NCBI RefSeq assembly: GCF_013032445.1 | Contig: NZ_WQCA01000014.1 | Coordinates: 1 to 64,000, forward strand | DNA from: Ruegeria arenilitoris | GTDB taxonomy: Bacteria > Pseudomonadota > Alphaproteobacteria > Rhodobacterales > Rhodobacteraceae | Direction of reading: 5' to 3' | Length of the DNA: 64,000 nt | Part shown: positions 9,148 through 18,145 of the stretch, piece by piece | Layout of the letters: each line of letters opens with the position of its first letter | Position numbering within the stretch: the first letter of the stretch is position 1 | Notes under the pieces: model-generated | What the model saw: the letters and a program-made list of their open reading frames with translations, nothing else | Told to the model about the DNA's origin: nothing | The model's database searches: none | Position numbers and translations under genes: made by a program

Positions 9148-9414
9148 ACTTGATACCGACACAAGTGATTGAATGACCCTCCTCCACCGGAATGGTCAGA
9201 AACGTAAGAACCACATGGCGAACAAGCGACAGTCCCGGGCGAGACCCGGTGGAATATGCACGGAGCGAGGACAGCCACATAAGGCGATGCCAACTTGATT
9301 ACGTGTAAGCAGCCAAGCGGAAGCCTGCCTGAAGAAAGGCGTCTGAAGTCGCCAAGACAGTATCTTCAGACTGACGTTGCTTTGCGTCTGGCAGGGCAAG
9401 TCCGAAAGCGAGTA

Positions 9415-9801
9415 TTACTTTGCGGCCATGACCTCCACTTCGACTTTGAACTCTTCGCGCGTGAACCCTGAAACGATCACCAAGGTTGAACTTGGGACCC
9501 GCCCGGTTCCGGCCAGAAATTCGTCCCGTGCACGCATGTAATCAGCCATGTATTCGCGGCTGGTTACGTAAGCTGAAATATGGGCAACATCGGAGGGTTC
9601 CATTTTTCCATCGCGCAGGATTTCGCGGATGCTTTCGAAACAAATCACGGCCTGTTCATAGCAACTTTCCGGGATCGAATCATCGGTCCGGATACCGAGC
9701 TGACCAGAGGTGACAACCATCCGTTTCCCAGCCGGTATCTCGGTGCCATGGACATAATTACCAAATGGAGGTCGAATGGACTTTGGCGTTAAGGTTTTCA
9801 T
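9415..9801 (-). CDS. RidA family (YjgF/YER057c/UK114) protein
   Basis: A 128-aa RidA-family member that begins MKTLTPKSIRPPFGNYVHG and contains FESIREILRDG and HISAYVTS. RidA proteins hydrolyse reactive enamine/imine intermediates; close relatives act in N-compound catabolism. It is transcribed divergently from the amidotransferase operon, from a shared 127-bp region. The upstream in-frame extension to 9990 overlaps the next gene's start and is rejected. Confidence 0.88.
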   Translation of the reverse strand: MKTLTPKSIRPPFGNYVHGTEIPAGKRMVVTSGQLGIRTDDSIPESCYEQAVICFESIREILRDGKMEPSDVAHISAYVTSREYMADYMRARDEFLAGTGRVPSSTLVIVSGFTREEFKVEVEVMAAK

Positions 9802-9928
9802 TTTGTTGCTCAATTTCAGATCACACAAAAGGCTTGCAAGATAGCTGTGAGTTTGCAAGCCTAAAGAAACTCTCTGGCACAGATCAATATCAGGGCCACG
9901 CAAACCAATTCTCTGAAGGAGGGAGAAT

Positions 9929-10624
9929 ATGGCACCGCGTGTCCTTTTGGTGCGCCATGGCGATGAGCCCAACGATGACCGAGTCGTCACCTGGCTAGCT
10001 GCAAACGGCTATGAAGCCGTAACACGCAAACCCTTTTCCGGGGACCGTCTGGATAATGTCGGCGAGGTTGCCGCCTCGGTGATCTATGGTGGTCTGTTCG
10101 ATGTTTTTGAAACATCAAAACACCCCTTCCTGCTTGAGGAAGATCGTTGGATCAGCCAATGCCTGGATCAGGGAATTCCACTGCTGGGCATCTGTCAGGG
10201 ATGTCAGCAAATTGCCTATCACCTGGGCGCCTGGGCCGGGGCACCGGAAGAAGAGTGCTTCGAGTTCGGATACTACCCGCTTGAGCCCACGGAAGAGGCG
10301 GGAAGCTTTCTTGCGAAGCCGCTGGTCGTCACCCAGGCGCATTATCACACCTTTGATCTGCCCGAAGGGGCGGTCCGGCTTGCCGGCAATGCCCAATACC
10401 CGAACCAGGCCTTTCGTTATGGCGATAACGTCTACGGCTTTCAATTCCATGCTGAAGTCACGCCAACTGGGTTCCGCCGCTGGCAGGATAGCAAGAAACA
10501 TGTGTACGGAAGGCCAGGTGTGCAGGATGAGCAGACGCAGAACCGGTTGATGGATGCGCACGATGCGGCGCAGGGGCGTTGGTTCAACGGGTTTCTTGAC
10601 AGTTTCCTGGGGCGGGCGGCATGA
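9929..10624 (+). CDS. Class I glutamine amidotransferase (GATase1) protein
   Basis: A 231-aa stand-alone GATase1 domain. The nucleophile elbow is LLGICQGCQ (Cys89), the oxyanion strand is VIYGG, and the His/Glu pair is in FQFHAEVTP (His174, Glu176), so the triad is intact. Such proteins hydrolyse glutamine or gamma-glutamyl compounds. GGAGGGAGAA precedes the start. It is first of a packed operon and overlaps the creatininase-family gene by 4 bp. A gamma-glutamyl hydrolase role in amine catabolism is possible. Confidence 0.88.
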   Translation: MAPRVLLVRHGDEPNDDRVVTWLAANGYEAVTRKPFSGDRLDNVGEVAASVIYGGLFDVFETSKHPFLLEEDRWISQCLDQGIPLLGICQGCQQIAYHLGAWAGAPEEECFEFGYYPLEPTEEAGSFLAKPLVVTQAHYHTFDLPEGAVRLAGNAQYPNQAFRYGDNVYGFQFHAEVTPTGFRRWQDSKKHVYGRPGVQDEQTQNRLMDAHDAAQGRWFNGFLDSFLGRAA

Positions 10625-11412
10625 GTGTTCAAGGTCATTGGGCCGATCTGAAGGCACCTGATTTCGGGGCTTTGCCATCTGACACGGTAGCGGTGCTGCC
10701 ACTGGGCGCGACCGAACAGCATGGTCCGCACCTTCCGCTTTCGGTCGATACTGACCTGACACAAGATGCGGTCGCGCGAATGCTGACTAACCTCAGCGCA
10801 GAGCAATCGGTACTGGTGCTACCCGCGCTGACAATCACCAAAAGCAGCGAACACAACCATTTCCCCGGCACTCTGAGCCTGTCTCCTGAAACGCTTTTGG
10901 CCGTTCTGCGCGATATCGGCGCTTCGGTGGCGCAGGCCGGGGTTGAGCGTCTGGTCCTGTTCAACGGGCACGGCGGCAATACCGCGTTGTTGCAGGTCGC
11001 TGCGCGTGAGTTGCGGATCGACCACAATTTGATTGTGGCGGTGTGTTCGTGGTCCGGTTTCGCCGAAACCGAGGGGCTGTTCGATCCGACCTCCTATGCC
11101 GTGGACCTGCATGCCGGCGACAGCGAAACCTCAGCCATGTTAGCGACCCGGCCCGGTCTGGTGGACATGGGCAAGGCGGAGAATTTTCGCACAGCGATGG
11201 AAGATTGGCAGCAAGAGTTCAAGTTCATCGGCCTGACCGGCCAGCCAGCCGCCCCCGGGTGGATTGCAGGTGATCTTAACCCCGATGGTGTATGTGGCGA
11301 TGCCTCTTCCGCCACTGTGGAAAAAGGCGAGGCGATGCTGGCCTCCGCCGGGCGCAATTTCGCGCTGTTTCTCGCCGAGTTTGCCCGGTTCGACCACAGG
11401 AGCAACTCATGA
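10621..11412 (+). CDS. Creatininase-family amidohydrolase
   Basis: A 263-aa creatinine amidohydrolase-family protein. The metal site is recognisable: TEQHGPHLP (Glu32, His34), Asp43 or Asp45, FNGHGGN, and the DLHAGDSETS block. Family members hydrolyse cyclic amides or formamides (creatinine, MftE peptide cleavage, FAPy deformylation). It overlaps the GATase gene (ATGA) and the next amidohydrolase start. No creatinase or urease is adjacent, so creatinine itself is not supported as substrate. Confidence 0.88.
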   Translation: MSVQGHWADLKAPDFGALPSDTVAVLPLGATEQHGPHLPLSVDTDLTQDAVARMLTNLSAEQSVLVLPALTITKSSEHNHFPGTLSLSPETLLAVLRDIGASVAQAGVERLVLFNGHGGNTALLQVAARELRIDHNLIVAVCSWSGFAETEGLFDPTSYAVDLHAGDSETSAMLATRPGLVDMGKAENFRTAMEDWQQEFKFIGLTGQPAAPGWIAGDLNPDGVCGDASSATVEKGEAMLASAGRNFALFLAEFARFDHRSNS

Positions 11413-12650
11413 GAGATGCAGTTCCTTCCATCGCACGGTTGCCCGGTGTTCTGGTCCCCATCTCGCTGCTGGCGGACAAGAAGTTAGGTGGGCAGCGTCA
11501 AAGCGATTGCCTGGTGGGCGATCTGATAATCCGCGATGGCCGTGTGGTAGGGCTGGAACCTGCCAGCGCATCTCCGACCTGCCTTGTCCTGCCCAAGTTT
11601 TCTGAACCGCATGTACATCTTGACAAATGCCACACCATCGACCGGATGGATGGCGTGGGCGGCGGGCTGGCCGAGGCCATTGAGGCCCAGGCGCTGGACC
11701 GCGAGAACTGGACCGAAGCTGATATCCGCGCGCGTGCGGGGCGCGGGTTGCAGGAATTACTGAATGCGGGCTGTGCCACCATTCGCACGCATGTGGATTG
11801 GGGCACACCCACCGATCCGGCGGCCACTCCCTTGGCGTGGGGCATCATAGGGGAATTGGCCGAAGACCTGCCTGACGGTATTGTCATGCAACGCGCGGCG
11901 CTGACCGATGTGGCCCGAATGACCGAGGATGATTACGCCGCGCTTTGTGCCCGTCAGGTGTCGCAGGCAAATGCGGTCCTGGGCGCGTTTGTTCTGGACC
12001 AGCCCAACCGGCGTGAGGGTATCCTCAGCACATTCCGCATCGCGGAAAAGATTGATGCCGCGCTTGATTTTCACGTCGATGAGGGGCTGGAATCCGGCCT
12101 GGGCGGGCTGGAGGTGATCGCGGATGCCGCGCTGGAAACCGGGTTTCAGGGCCCTGTGCTGTGCGGTCATGCCTGTAGCCTGATGAACTTTGAAGACCCT
12201 GACGTTCAGCGCATCGCTGACAAACTGGCACGGGCCGAAATTTCCGTCGCTGCTTTGCCCGCGACAAACCTCTATCTTCAGGGCCGCAGCGACGGAACAC
12301 CGGATCGTCGTGGCATCACCCGTATTCGCGAATTGCAGGATGCGGGCGTCAACGTCGTACTGGGTGCCGACAATGTCCGCGACGCCTTCTGCCCGCTGGG
12401 CAGCCATAACCCGCTGGCAACCCTTTCGCTGGCCGCTCTGGCGGCGCATCTGGACCCGCCGTTTGGCAGCCATCTTCCAATGATCACCACCAGCGCGCGC
12501 CGCGCGCTTGGCCTTGCCCCCGTAACCGTCGATGGGGCCGCAATCGGGGATCTGCAACTGTTCGACGCCCCCTCGGTCACGGCCATTCTGGGCAACGGCA
12601 GCTCGCCGCGCCCGTTGGCCGTGGCCTTGCAAGGAGAACAAAAATGGTAG
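11409..12650 (+). CDS. Cytosine deaminase-like amidohydrolase
   Basis: A 413-aa amidohydrolase of the CodA/TRZ-ATZ group. Motifs in order are SEPHVHLDK (HxH), FHVDEGL, VLCGHACSL and LGADNVRDAF (terminal Asp). The start at 11409 overlaps the previous stop; a longer in-frame extension upstream runs through that gene and is rejected. The family deaminates or hydrolyses N-heterocycles. With the creatininase-family and RidA genes it points to stepwise opening of a nitrogen ring. Confidence 0.87.
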   Translation: MRDAVPSIARLPGVLVPISLLADKKLGGQRQSDCLVGDLIIRDGRVVGLEPASASPTCLVLPKFSEPHVHLDKCHTIDRMDGVGGGLAEAIEAQALDRENWTEADIRARAGRGLQELLNAGCATIRTHVDWGTPTDPAATPLAWGIIGELAEDLPDGIVMQRAALTDVARMTEDDYAALCARQVSQANAVLGAFVLDQPNRREGILSTFRIAEKIDAALDFHVDEGLESGLGGLEVIADAALETGFQGPVLCGHACSLMNFEDPDVQRIADKLARAEISVAALPATNLYLQGRSDGTPDRRGITRIRELQDAGVNVVLGADNVRDAFCPLGSHNPLATLSLAALAAHLDPPFGSHLPMITTSARRALGLAPVTVDGAAIGDLQLFDAPSVTAILGNGSSPRPLAVALQGEQKW

Positions 12651-14053
12651 CGAAAACCATGGACCGCACCGAAACCGACTGGGACGCCTTTGCCGCCAGC
12701 CTGACCCCGGTCGAGGTGATCTCGGAACCTGTGCTGGTCAAGAAACGCTCGCGGGATTTCTTCTGGTACAGCCCGTTGCTGAACGCGCAGCTCAGAAAGT
12801 GCTTTGGCGATCTGGTGGCGGTCCCAAAGACCACGTCCGAGATGCGTCACTGCCTGCAACGCGCCTATGAGGAAGACCTGCCCGTTACCCTGCGCGGCGG
12901 AGGGACCGGGAATTATGGACAGGCGGTGCCCCTGAAGGGCGGGTTGATCATCGAATCCACGGCGATGAACAAGATCCTTGAGATAGGTGAAGGATATGTG
13001 CGCGCCGAGGCTGGTGCGCTGATGGCGGATGTGAACGCGGCGTTGATGGCGCAGGGCTGGGAAATGACCATGTTCCCGTCGACGCAGGATATCGCCACCA
13101 TTGGCGGCTTTGTCGCCGGTGGGTCCGCCGGTATCGGCTCGATTGCTAACGGGGCTTTACGCGAAAAGGGCAACATCATCCAGCTCAAGGCGCTGTCGAT
13201 GGAGGCACACCCGCAAGAGCATATATTCGACGCCGAAGAGGCGCTACAGATTCACCATGCTTGGGGGTTGAACGGAGTCATCACCGAAGTCACCCTGCGC
13301 ACCGTGCCGCACCGCGACTGGGTCGGCTGCATGGCGACTTTTGATACTTACCGGGATTGCTATGCCGCAGGTTACGCCCTGGCTTCTGCGTCAGATATCG
13401 GCCGAAAACTGGCCAGTACGGTCGAAGCGCGGATCGTCGAGTATTTTCCGCGCCTCAAAGGACACATTCGGGAAGGCAAGCATCTGCTGGTCTCGCTGGT
13501 TCCGGCCGAGGATATGGAGGCGTTCCGAAAGCTGATCTCGGATCAGGGCGGCCATCTGGACCTTGCGATGACGGATGCAGAACGTCAGGCGGTAAAAATA
13601 CCGCATGTTTTCGAGTTTGCGTATAACCACACGACATTGCAGGTGCTGAAGGCCGACCGCTCGGCCACCTATCAGCAGATCGGCGTACCCGATCCTGCGG
13701 ACGCCGATGCGGTTGCCGCCGTGGGTGCCGCTCTTGGCGACGACGTCTGGCAGCACCACGAATTCGCCCTGCTGGACGGCAAGATCGTGGCCTTTGACCT
13801 GCCGATCATCTGGTTCAAGGACGAGGCACGGCTGCGCGAGATCGACGGCATCTATCAGCAGCACAACCACAGCGTTGCGGATGCGCATACTTATCATGTC
13901 GAAGGTGGCGGGCTGAAGAACGCCGACTATCGCCATCTGGCGTGGAAAAAAAGGATGGACCCCAAGGGACTGCTGAACCCCGGCAAGTCACGGGCCTGGG
14001 AAGAGATCAAACACCTCTCCGCTGAGGAAATCGAAGCAAAGGCAAAGGGTTAA
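12644..14053 (+). CDS. FAD-binding oxidoreductase (GlcD/FAD_binding_4 type)
   Basis: A 469-aa flavoprotein of the PCMH/vanillyl-alcohol-oxidase fold. The FAD-binding block includes LPVTLRGGGTGNYGQAV and FPSTQDIATIGGFVAGG (residues about 80-165). The C-terminus ends with an RMDPKGLLNPGK motif typical of GlcD-like oxidases. AAGGAGA precedes the start, and the gene overlaps the amidohydrolase by 7 bp. It probably oxidises a 2-hydroxy acid or alcohol intermediate. The exact substrate is unknown. Confidence 0.88.
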   Translation: MVAKTMDRTETDWDAFAASLTPVEVISEPVLVKKRSRDFFWYSPLLNAQLRKCFGDLVAVPKTTSEMRHCLQRAYEEDLPVTLRGGGTGNYGQAVPLKGGLIIESTAMNKILEIGEGYVRAEAGALMADVNAALMAQGWEMTMFPSTQDIATIGGFVAGGSAGIGSIANGALREKGNIIQLKALSMEAHPQEHIFDAEEALQIHHAWGLNGVITEVTLRTVPHRDWVGCMATFDTYRDCYAAGYALASASDIGRKLASTVEARIVEYFPRLKGHIREGKHLLVSLVPAEDMEAFRKLISDQGGHLDLAMTDAERQAVKIPHVFEFAYNHTTLQVLKADRSATYQQIGVPDPADADAVAAVGAALGDDVWQHHEFALLDGKIVAFDLPIIWFKDEARLREIDGIYQQHNHSVADAHTYHVEGGGLKNADYRHLAWKKRMDPKGLLNPGKSRAWEEIKHLSAEEIEAKAKG

Positions 14054-14057
14054 GAAC

Positions 14058-14942
14058 ATGACGACCATTCAGACAAAACCGCTGACACCGCAGTTCGGGG
14101 TCGAGGTCTCTGGGATCGATCTGGCGGGCGTGCGGGCTGACAATCTGTTCCCTGAGTTGCGTGCGCTGTTCGAAGAACATTCCGCCCTGCTGTTTCGCGG
14201 GCAGGACGTGAGCGACGAACAACACATGGCGCTTGCGAAACTGTTCGGTCCGATCGAGGACCGGCAGGCGGATGAACGCAAGCCCGGCGAGAAGTTCGAA
14301 GTTCCCAAGGTGTCGAACGTGCAGGAAGACGGCTCAACCACCGGTGAAATGGACCTCAAGACGCTGAACCTGAAATCGAACTTCCTGTGGCATTCCGACA
14401 GCACTTTTCTGCCCACCCCGGCGCTAACCAATATCCTGATCGGTCGGGTCGTCACCACCGAAGGCGGCGCGACCGAGCTTGCCAGCACCCGCGCTGCCTG
14501 GGCAGCGATGCCTGAAGAGTTGAAGGAGCGCGTTCGCAACCGCGGCATCTGGCACCGCTACAGCCATTCACGGCGAAAGATTTCTCCGGAACTGGCAAAG
14601 TTGCCAATGTTCAATAAATGGCCCGACCAGCACTGGAATGCTGTGTGGCAGAACCCGACTAACGGGCAGGAGGCACTCTATGTCGCAAGCCATGCCTTCA
14701 AAGTCGACGGCTATGACGAGACCGAAAGCCAGGCGCTTCTGGACGAGTTGATTGCGTTCTGTACACAGCCGGAATTCGTTTATTCCCATCGGTGGAACGT
14801 TGGCGATGTGCTGATCTGGGATCAGCGCGCCGTCATGCATCGCGGTACTCCCTGGCCCTATGAACAGCCTCGCACGCTGTCGAGCATCTGCAGTACAGCC
14901 ACCGAAACAGACGGTATCGATCTAATCCGCGTTCCGGCCTGA
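14058..14942 (+). CDS. TauD/TfdA-family Fe(II)/2-oxoglutarate dioxygenase
   Basis: A 294-aa dioxygenase. The facial triad is visible as WHSDSTF (His112, Asp114) and MHRGTPW (His261), with Arg272 placed to bind 2-oxoglutarate. It starts 4 bp after the FAD oxidase stop, so it is in the same operon. The sequence is nearer the TfdA side of the family than true taurine dioxygenase, and differs clearly from the second TauD at 24255. It likely hydroxylates the operon's substrate to trigger C-N, C-O or C-S cleavage. Confidence 0.88.
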   Translation: MTTIQTKPLTPQFGVEVSGIDLAGVRADNLFPELRALFEEHSALLFRGQDVSDEQHMALAKLFGPIEDRQADERKPGEKFEVPKVSNVQEDGSTTGEMDLKTLNLKSNFLWHSDSTFLPTPALTNILIGRVVTTEGGATELASTRAAWAAMPEELKERVRNRGIWHRYSHSRRKISPELAKLPMFNKWPDQHWNAVWQNPTNGQEALYVASHAFKVDGYDETESQALLDELIAFCTQPEFVYSHRWNVGDVLIWDQRAVMHRGTPWPYEQPRTLSSICSTATETDGIDLIRVPA

Positions 14943-15007
14943 ACCGGAACAACCAAACCCCGCCTTGCGGGCGGTCCACCTCACGACCCAACAGAGAGGA
15001 AAGGCAA

Positions 15008-16672
15008 ATGACGTTTAAAACACGCAGCGGCAACCCACTGCCGGAAACCCTGATAAACTCGGCGCCGAAATCCGACGCCGAGCCGGTCTCACGGCGCGAG
15101 TTTCTGGCAACCGCGTGTAGCTTTGGCGCAAGTGCCGCAACAGCCTATGCCATGATGGGAATGGCCGCCCCTGCCCGAGCGGCCACCGATGCGCAAATGG
15201 GCGGCACCGTCCGCATCCAACAGCAGCTGGTGACAATGCGCGATCCGCGCAAATTCGATTTCAACTCGCTGGCGACCTTCACGCGCGGCTGGCTGGAATA
15301 TCTGGTCCAGTACAACTCGGACGGCACGTTCACCCCGATCCTGTTGGAGAGCTGGGAAATCAACGATGATGCCACCGAATATGTTCTGAACGTCCGCAAG
15401 GGTGTGAAGTGGAACAATGGCGATGATTTCACCGCTGATGATGTTGCCTTCAACATCGAACGTTTTTGCTACAGCACCGTTGAAGGCAATGCCATGGCGA
15501 ATAAGTTCGCGGTGATCGTTGATCCGGACAGCGGCAAAATGATGGACGGTGTTCTGGAGGTTGTCGACAGCCATACCATTCGCCTGACCCTGCCGCGGTC
15601 GGATATTTCGCTGATTGCTGGTCTGGCGGACTATCCCGCAGCCATCGTTCACCCAAGTTTCGACGAAGCCAGCATGCTCGACAACGCGATCGGCACGGGC
15701 GCTTATCTGCCGGAAAGCTACAGTGTCGGAGACAGTGCAGCACTGGTGCGAAATGAAGGGCATGAATGGTGGAATGCCGGCAATGGCGCTTATATGGACC
15801 GGGTCGAATTCATCGATTTTGGGGCCGACCCAAGCGCCTATTTCGCCGGGGCCGAAGCCGATGAGTATGACGTCACTTACGACACCGAGGGCGACTATAT
15901 CGCTGCATTCGACAGCCTGGACGGCTGGACCAAAAACGAAGTGGACACCGCCGCCACAGTGTTGGCGCGGTGCAATCAGCAGACCGAGGTCGACGGCAAG
16001 AAGATCTATGCAGATGCCCGCGTGCGCCGCGCGCTGGCCCTGGCGGTCGACAACGCCACGGTTCTGGAGCTTGCCTATAACAATCTGGGCAGCGTCGCCG
16101 AAAACCACCACGTCTCGCCCAAGCATCCCGAATATGCCGATATCGGCGCCCCAAAGCGCGATGCCGCGGCTGCCATGGCCTTGTTGGGAGAAGCCGGGAT
16201 GAGCGATTACGAGTTCGACCTTATCACACTCGATAGCGCATTCTGGAAGGCCACGGGCGATGCGATTGCCGGTCAGTTGCGTGACACGGGCATCAAGGTG
16301 AAACGCACGGTCTATCCGTCTTCGACCTTCTGGAACGAATGGGCGACATACCCCTTCTCGGTCACCAACTGGAACCACCGCCCGCTTGGCATCCAGACAT
16401 ACGCGCTGGCTTACAAAAGCGGCGCGAGCTGGAGCGAGACAGGTTTCGAAAATGCCGAGTTCGACGCGCTGGTCGATCAGGCTCTGGCCACGCCGGACCC
16501 GGATGCCCGGCGCGAGATCATGACCAAGCTGGAACAGATCATGATTGATCAAGGCGTGATCATCCAGCCCTACTGGCGGGCGCTCCACAACCACTGCAAA
16601 AGCAACCTGAAAGGGGCCGCGGTGCATATTTCGAACGAGCTTTACCCACAATACATGTATTGGGAATCCTAA
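15008..16672 (+). CDS. ABC transporter substrate-binding protein, family 5, Tat-exported
   Basis: A 554-aa peptide/nickel-type binding protein. A twin-arginine motif ([15 protein letters not shown], near residue 28) and a c-region ending PARA mark Tat export. The mature part has the family 5 signature around [33 protein letters not shown] precedes the start. It follows the catabolic genes with a small hairpin (14959-14971) in the 65-bp gap. No matching permease or ATPase lies in this window, so those subunits must be elsewhere on the replicon or chromosome. Confidence 0.9.
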   Translation: MTFKTRSGNPLPETLINSAPKSDAEPVSRREFLATACSFGASAATAYAMMGMAAPARAATDAQMGGTVRIQQQLVTMRDPRKFDFNSLATFTRGWLEYLVQYNSDGTFTPILLESWEINDDATEYVLNVRKGVKWNNGDDFTADDVAFNIERFCYSTVEGNAMANKFAVIVDPDSGKMMDGVLEVVDSHTIRLTLPRSDISLIAGLADYPAAIVHPSFDEASMLDNAIGTGAYLPESYSVGDSAALVRNEGHEWWNAGNGAYMDRVEFIDFGADPSAYFAGAEADEYDVTYDTEGDYIAAFDSLDGWTKNEVDTAATVLARCNQQTEVDGKKIYADARVRRALALAVDNATVLELAYNNLGSVAENHHVSPKHPEYADIGAPKRDAAAAMALLGEAGMSDYEFDLITLDSAFWKATGDAIAGQLRDTGIKVKRTVYPSSTFWNEWATYPFSVTNWNHRPLGIQTYALAYKSGASWSETGFENAEFDALVDQALATPDPDARREIMTKLEQIMIDQGVIIQPYWRALHNHCKSNLKGAAVHISNELYPQYMYWES

Positions 16673-16680
16673 ACCTTGCT

Positions 16681-16707
16681 GCCTGTCCGGGCCGGTCCCG
16701 GGCAGGC
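16681..16707 (+). terminator. Strong GC hairpin after the binding-protein gene
   Basis: GCCTGTCCGGG / CCCGGGCAGGC pair over 11 bp (one G-T) around a 5-nt loop, 8 bp after the stop. It lacks a T-run, so it may stabilise the binding-protein mRNA or act as an attenuator rather than a classical terminator. Confidence 0.4.
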
Positions 16708-16725
16708 AAGAATCACGGATAGAAG

Positions 16726-17232
16726 ATGCTGGATACTGTTTTACTTGTTGCCGGGTGCATCAACCTGGCGTTCATGGCGGCTTGGCTGACGATAGGTGTG
16801 TTCGAGAACCTGTTTCACCCGTTCTTGAACGAAACCTATACGGCGCAGGTCATGGATATGGAGAGGATGCGTGAGGAATATCCGGAAGCCTACGTGCATG
16901 TTGCTTATCGGAGGCTCACCAACCGTAAGATCCGACGCCGATTGTTCTCGTTCATCGTCGGCTGGGAAATTTTGGCCGTCGCCGGGCTTTGGCTTGGTGT
17001 GGGAGCGTTGGCCGGCGCAGCCTCGGGCCTTGTCGTTATTTCGACAGGACTGTCGCTGGGCTTGATTGGCGCAATGATGTTCTGCGCCACCTGGGCCGGT
17101 TTTCTGATCGCAGGGAACTACTTTTGCTACTGGTTCGGGCATGAAGGAGGTCAGAATACTCACTTCCAGATGCTGCTTTGGGGCCTTGCCAATTGCGTTG
17201 GGCTGGTCGCGCTGGCCATTTATTTTGCCTGA
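16726..17232 (+). CDS. DUF2165-family small membrane protein
   Basis: A 168-aa protein with four predicted membrane helices (about 3-25, 70-92, 96-120, 142-165) and a basic cytoplasmic loop (NRKIRRRLF). It matches the DUF2165 pattern of predicted small integral membrane proteins, function unknown. It sits 53 bp after the binding-protein gene, beyond the hairpin, and is probably co-transcribed. Confidence 0.72.
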   Translation: MLDTVLLVAGCINLAFMAAWLTIGVFENLFHPFLNETYTAQVMDMERMREEYPEAYVHVAYRRLTNRKIRRRLFSFIVGWEILAVAGLWLGVGALAGAASGLVVISTGLSLGLIGAMMFCATWAGFLIAGNYFCYWFGHEGGQNTHFQMLLWGLANCVGLVALAIYFA

Positions 17233-17560
17233 CCTCTTTCGCGCATCAGGCAACAGGGTAACCAGTTTGGAAGTTGCCCCCTCAATTCTGAGTTTGCCGA
17301 TCGGTTCATCTGAGTTGACGGTAGCGGGGCTTTTCAAACAGTAAATTGCAGAAAGGTTCGATTGCAACATACAGTTCTGTTGCTGGTCTATCCCTTTGTC
17401 TTTCAAGGCGTCTCGGAACTTGTCGCTACCACAGCGCGGTCCCCGAGCAACCAGTCAGCTTTTGGTAAGCCGCTGAGAAGTGCCCGCGCGCCAATGCGAT
17501 CGCTAATTCTCCCAATTAATACCCACTCCCGGGAAAATCTCGATGTAATCATTTTTCCGG
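17233..17560. other. Intergenic region, no gene recognised
   Basis: A stretch between convergent genes (DUF2165 gene and soxG). Short frames cross it but show no family pattern, ribosome site or codon bias. No T-tailed hairpin was found by eye. Confidence 0.5.
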
Positions 17561-18145
17561 CTACTGAGCTTTGCGCACTGAGCTCAAAGTCCGCGCGGAT
17601 GCTTGCAGCGCATGCAGCACATCACTGGCCACTGAAACAGGTCCTATGATTTCATATTCAAATACTTCTTCACGACACAGGACAAAGCAGCCGGTATGCT
17701 CAATCAGTGTTTTGACGACCTGCCCTTGCACCAAAGCAGAAACATCAACAGTGCAAAGGAACTGAAAAATCTCGACGCTTTGTGGACCACTTAACCGGAA
17801 GCGACACCAGCCATCTGTCTGATCTGTCACAGACGCCGCGTCACCGACGATCTCTTTTATCTTAACAGCAAGGCAACTTTTTGCATCATGCGGCGCGTCA
17901 AACATCCACTGATCCGAGGCAGTCCAGAATGCGCCGAAGTCCCCATTCACGGTAAACTCAGAAACGCCGGGCAGCTTTAGATCCAGCTTTTCGGACACGC
18001 GCGACATCAGATCCTGATTTCGGCCATGGCGGCTGCTGATCGATACCATTGCCCGGTCAAAGACTTCGCCGATCGTAAGGCCTTCGTACTGCTCTTGTTG
18101 CGGAGTTGTTGCCCCCAAAGGGGTGATTGGGTTCAGGTCAAGCAC
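17561..18145 (-). CDS. soxG: Sarcosine oxidase gamma subunit
   Basis: A 194-aa SoxG-family protein, the gamma subunit of heterotetrameric sarcosine oxidase, resembling the GcvT-like fold of the alpha subunit C-terminus (WCRFRLSGPQSVEIFQFL). A GTG start at 18145 is chosen because AAGGAG lies 9 bp upstream; it overlaps soxA by 8 bp. Longer frames need a TTG start. The C-terminus (ASARTLSSVRKAQ) lacks the usual long tail. Order soxB-soxD-soxA-soxG matches known operons. Confidence 0.85.
   Translation of the reverse strand: MLDLNPITPLGATTPQQEQYEGLTIGEVFDRAMVSISSRHGRNQDLMSRVSEKLDLKLPGVSEFTVNGDFGAFWTASDQWMFDAPHDAKSCLAVKIKEIVGDAASVTDQTDGWCRFRLSGPQSVEIFQFLCTVDVSALVQGQVVKTLIEHTGCFVLCREEVFEYEIIGPVSVASDVLHALQASARTLSSVRKAQ

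Noticed and set aside
9214..9300. ATGGCGAACAAGCGACAG resembles the IS3 orfA start at 22972
   Set aside because: Similarity stops after six codons; the sequence that follows is not transposase-like, so it was not called an IS remnant.
10621..11412. Creatininase gene plus soxBDAG as a creatinine-to-glycine route
   Set aside because: No creatinase is present. The M24-fold protein at 62468 that might suggest one carries the full DddP residue set. The creatininase-family gene is bound into a different operon.
11757..12641. A 294-codon minus-strand frame
   Set aside because: Antisense to the cytosine-deaminase-like gene, whose metal motifs are intact; no independent support.
15089..16651. A 520-codon open frame on the minus strand
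   Set aside because: It lies wholly antisense to the Tat-exported binding protein, has no family motif or ribosome site, and is the usual mirror frame of GC-rich coding DNA.
16681..16707. Hairpin as a classical rho-independent terminator
   Set aside because: No T-run follows; listed with low confidence as a stabilising or attenuating hairpin.
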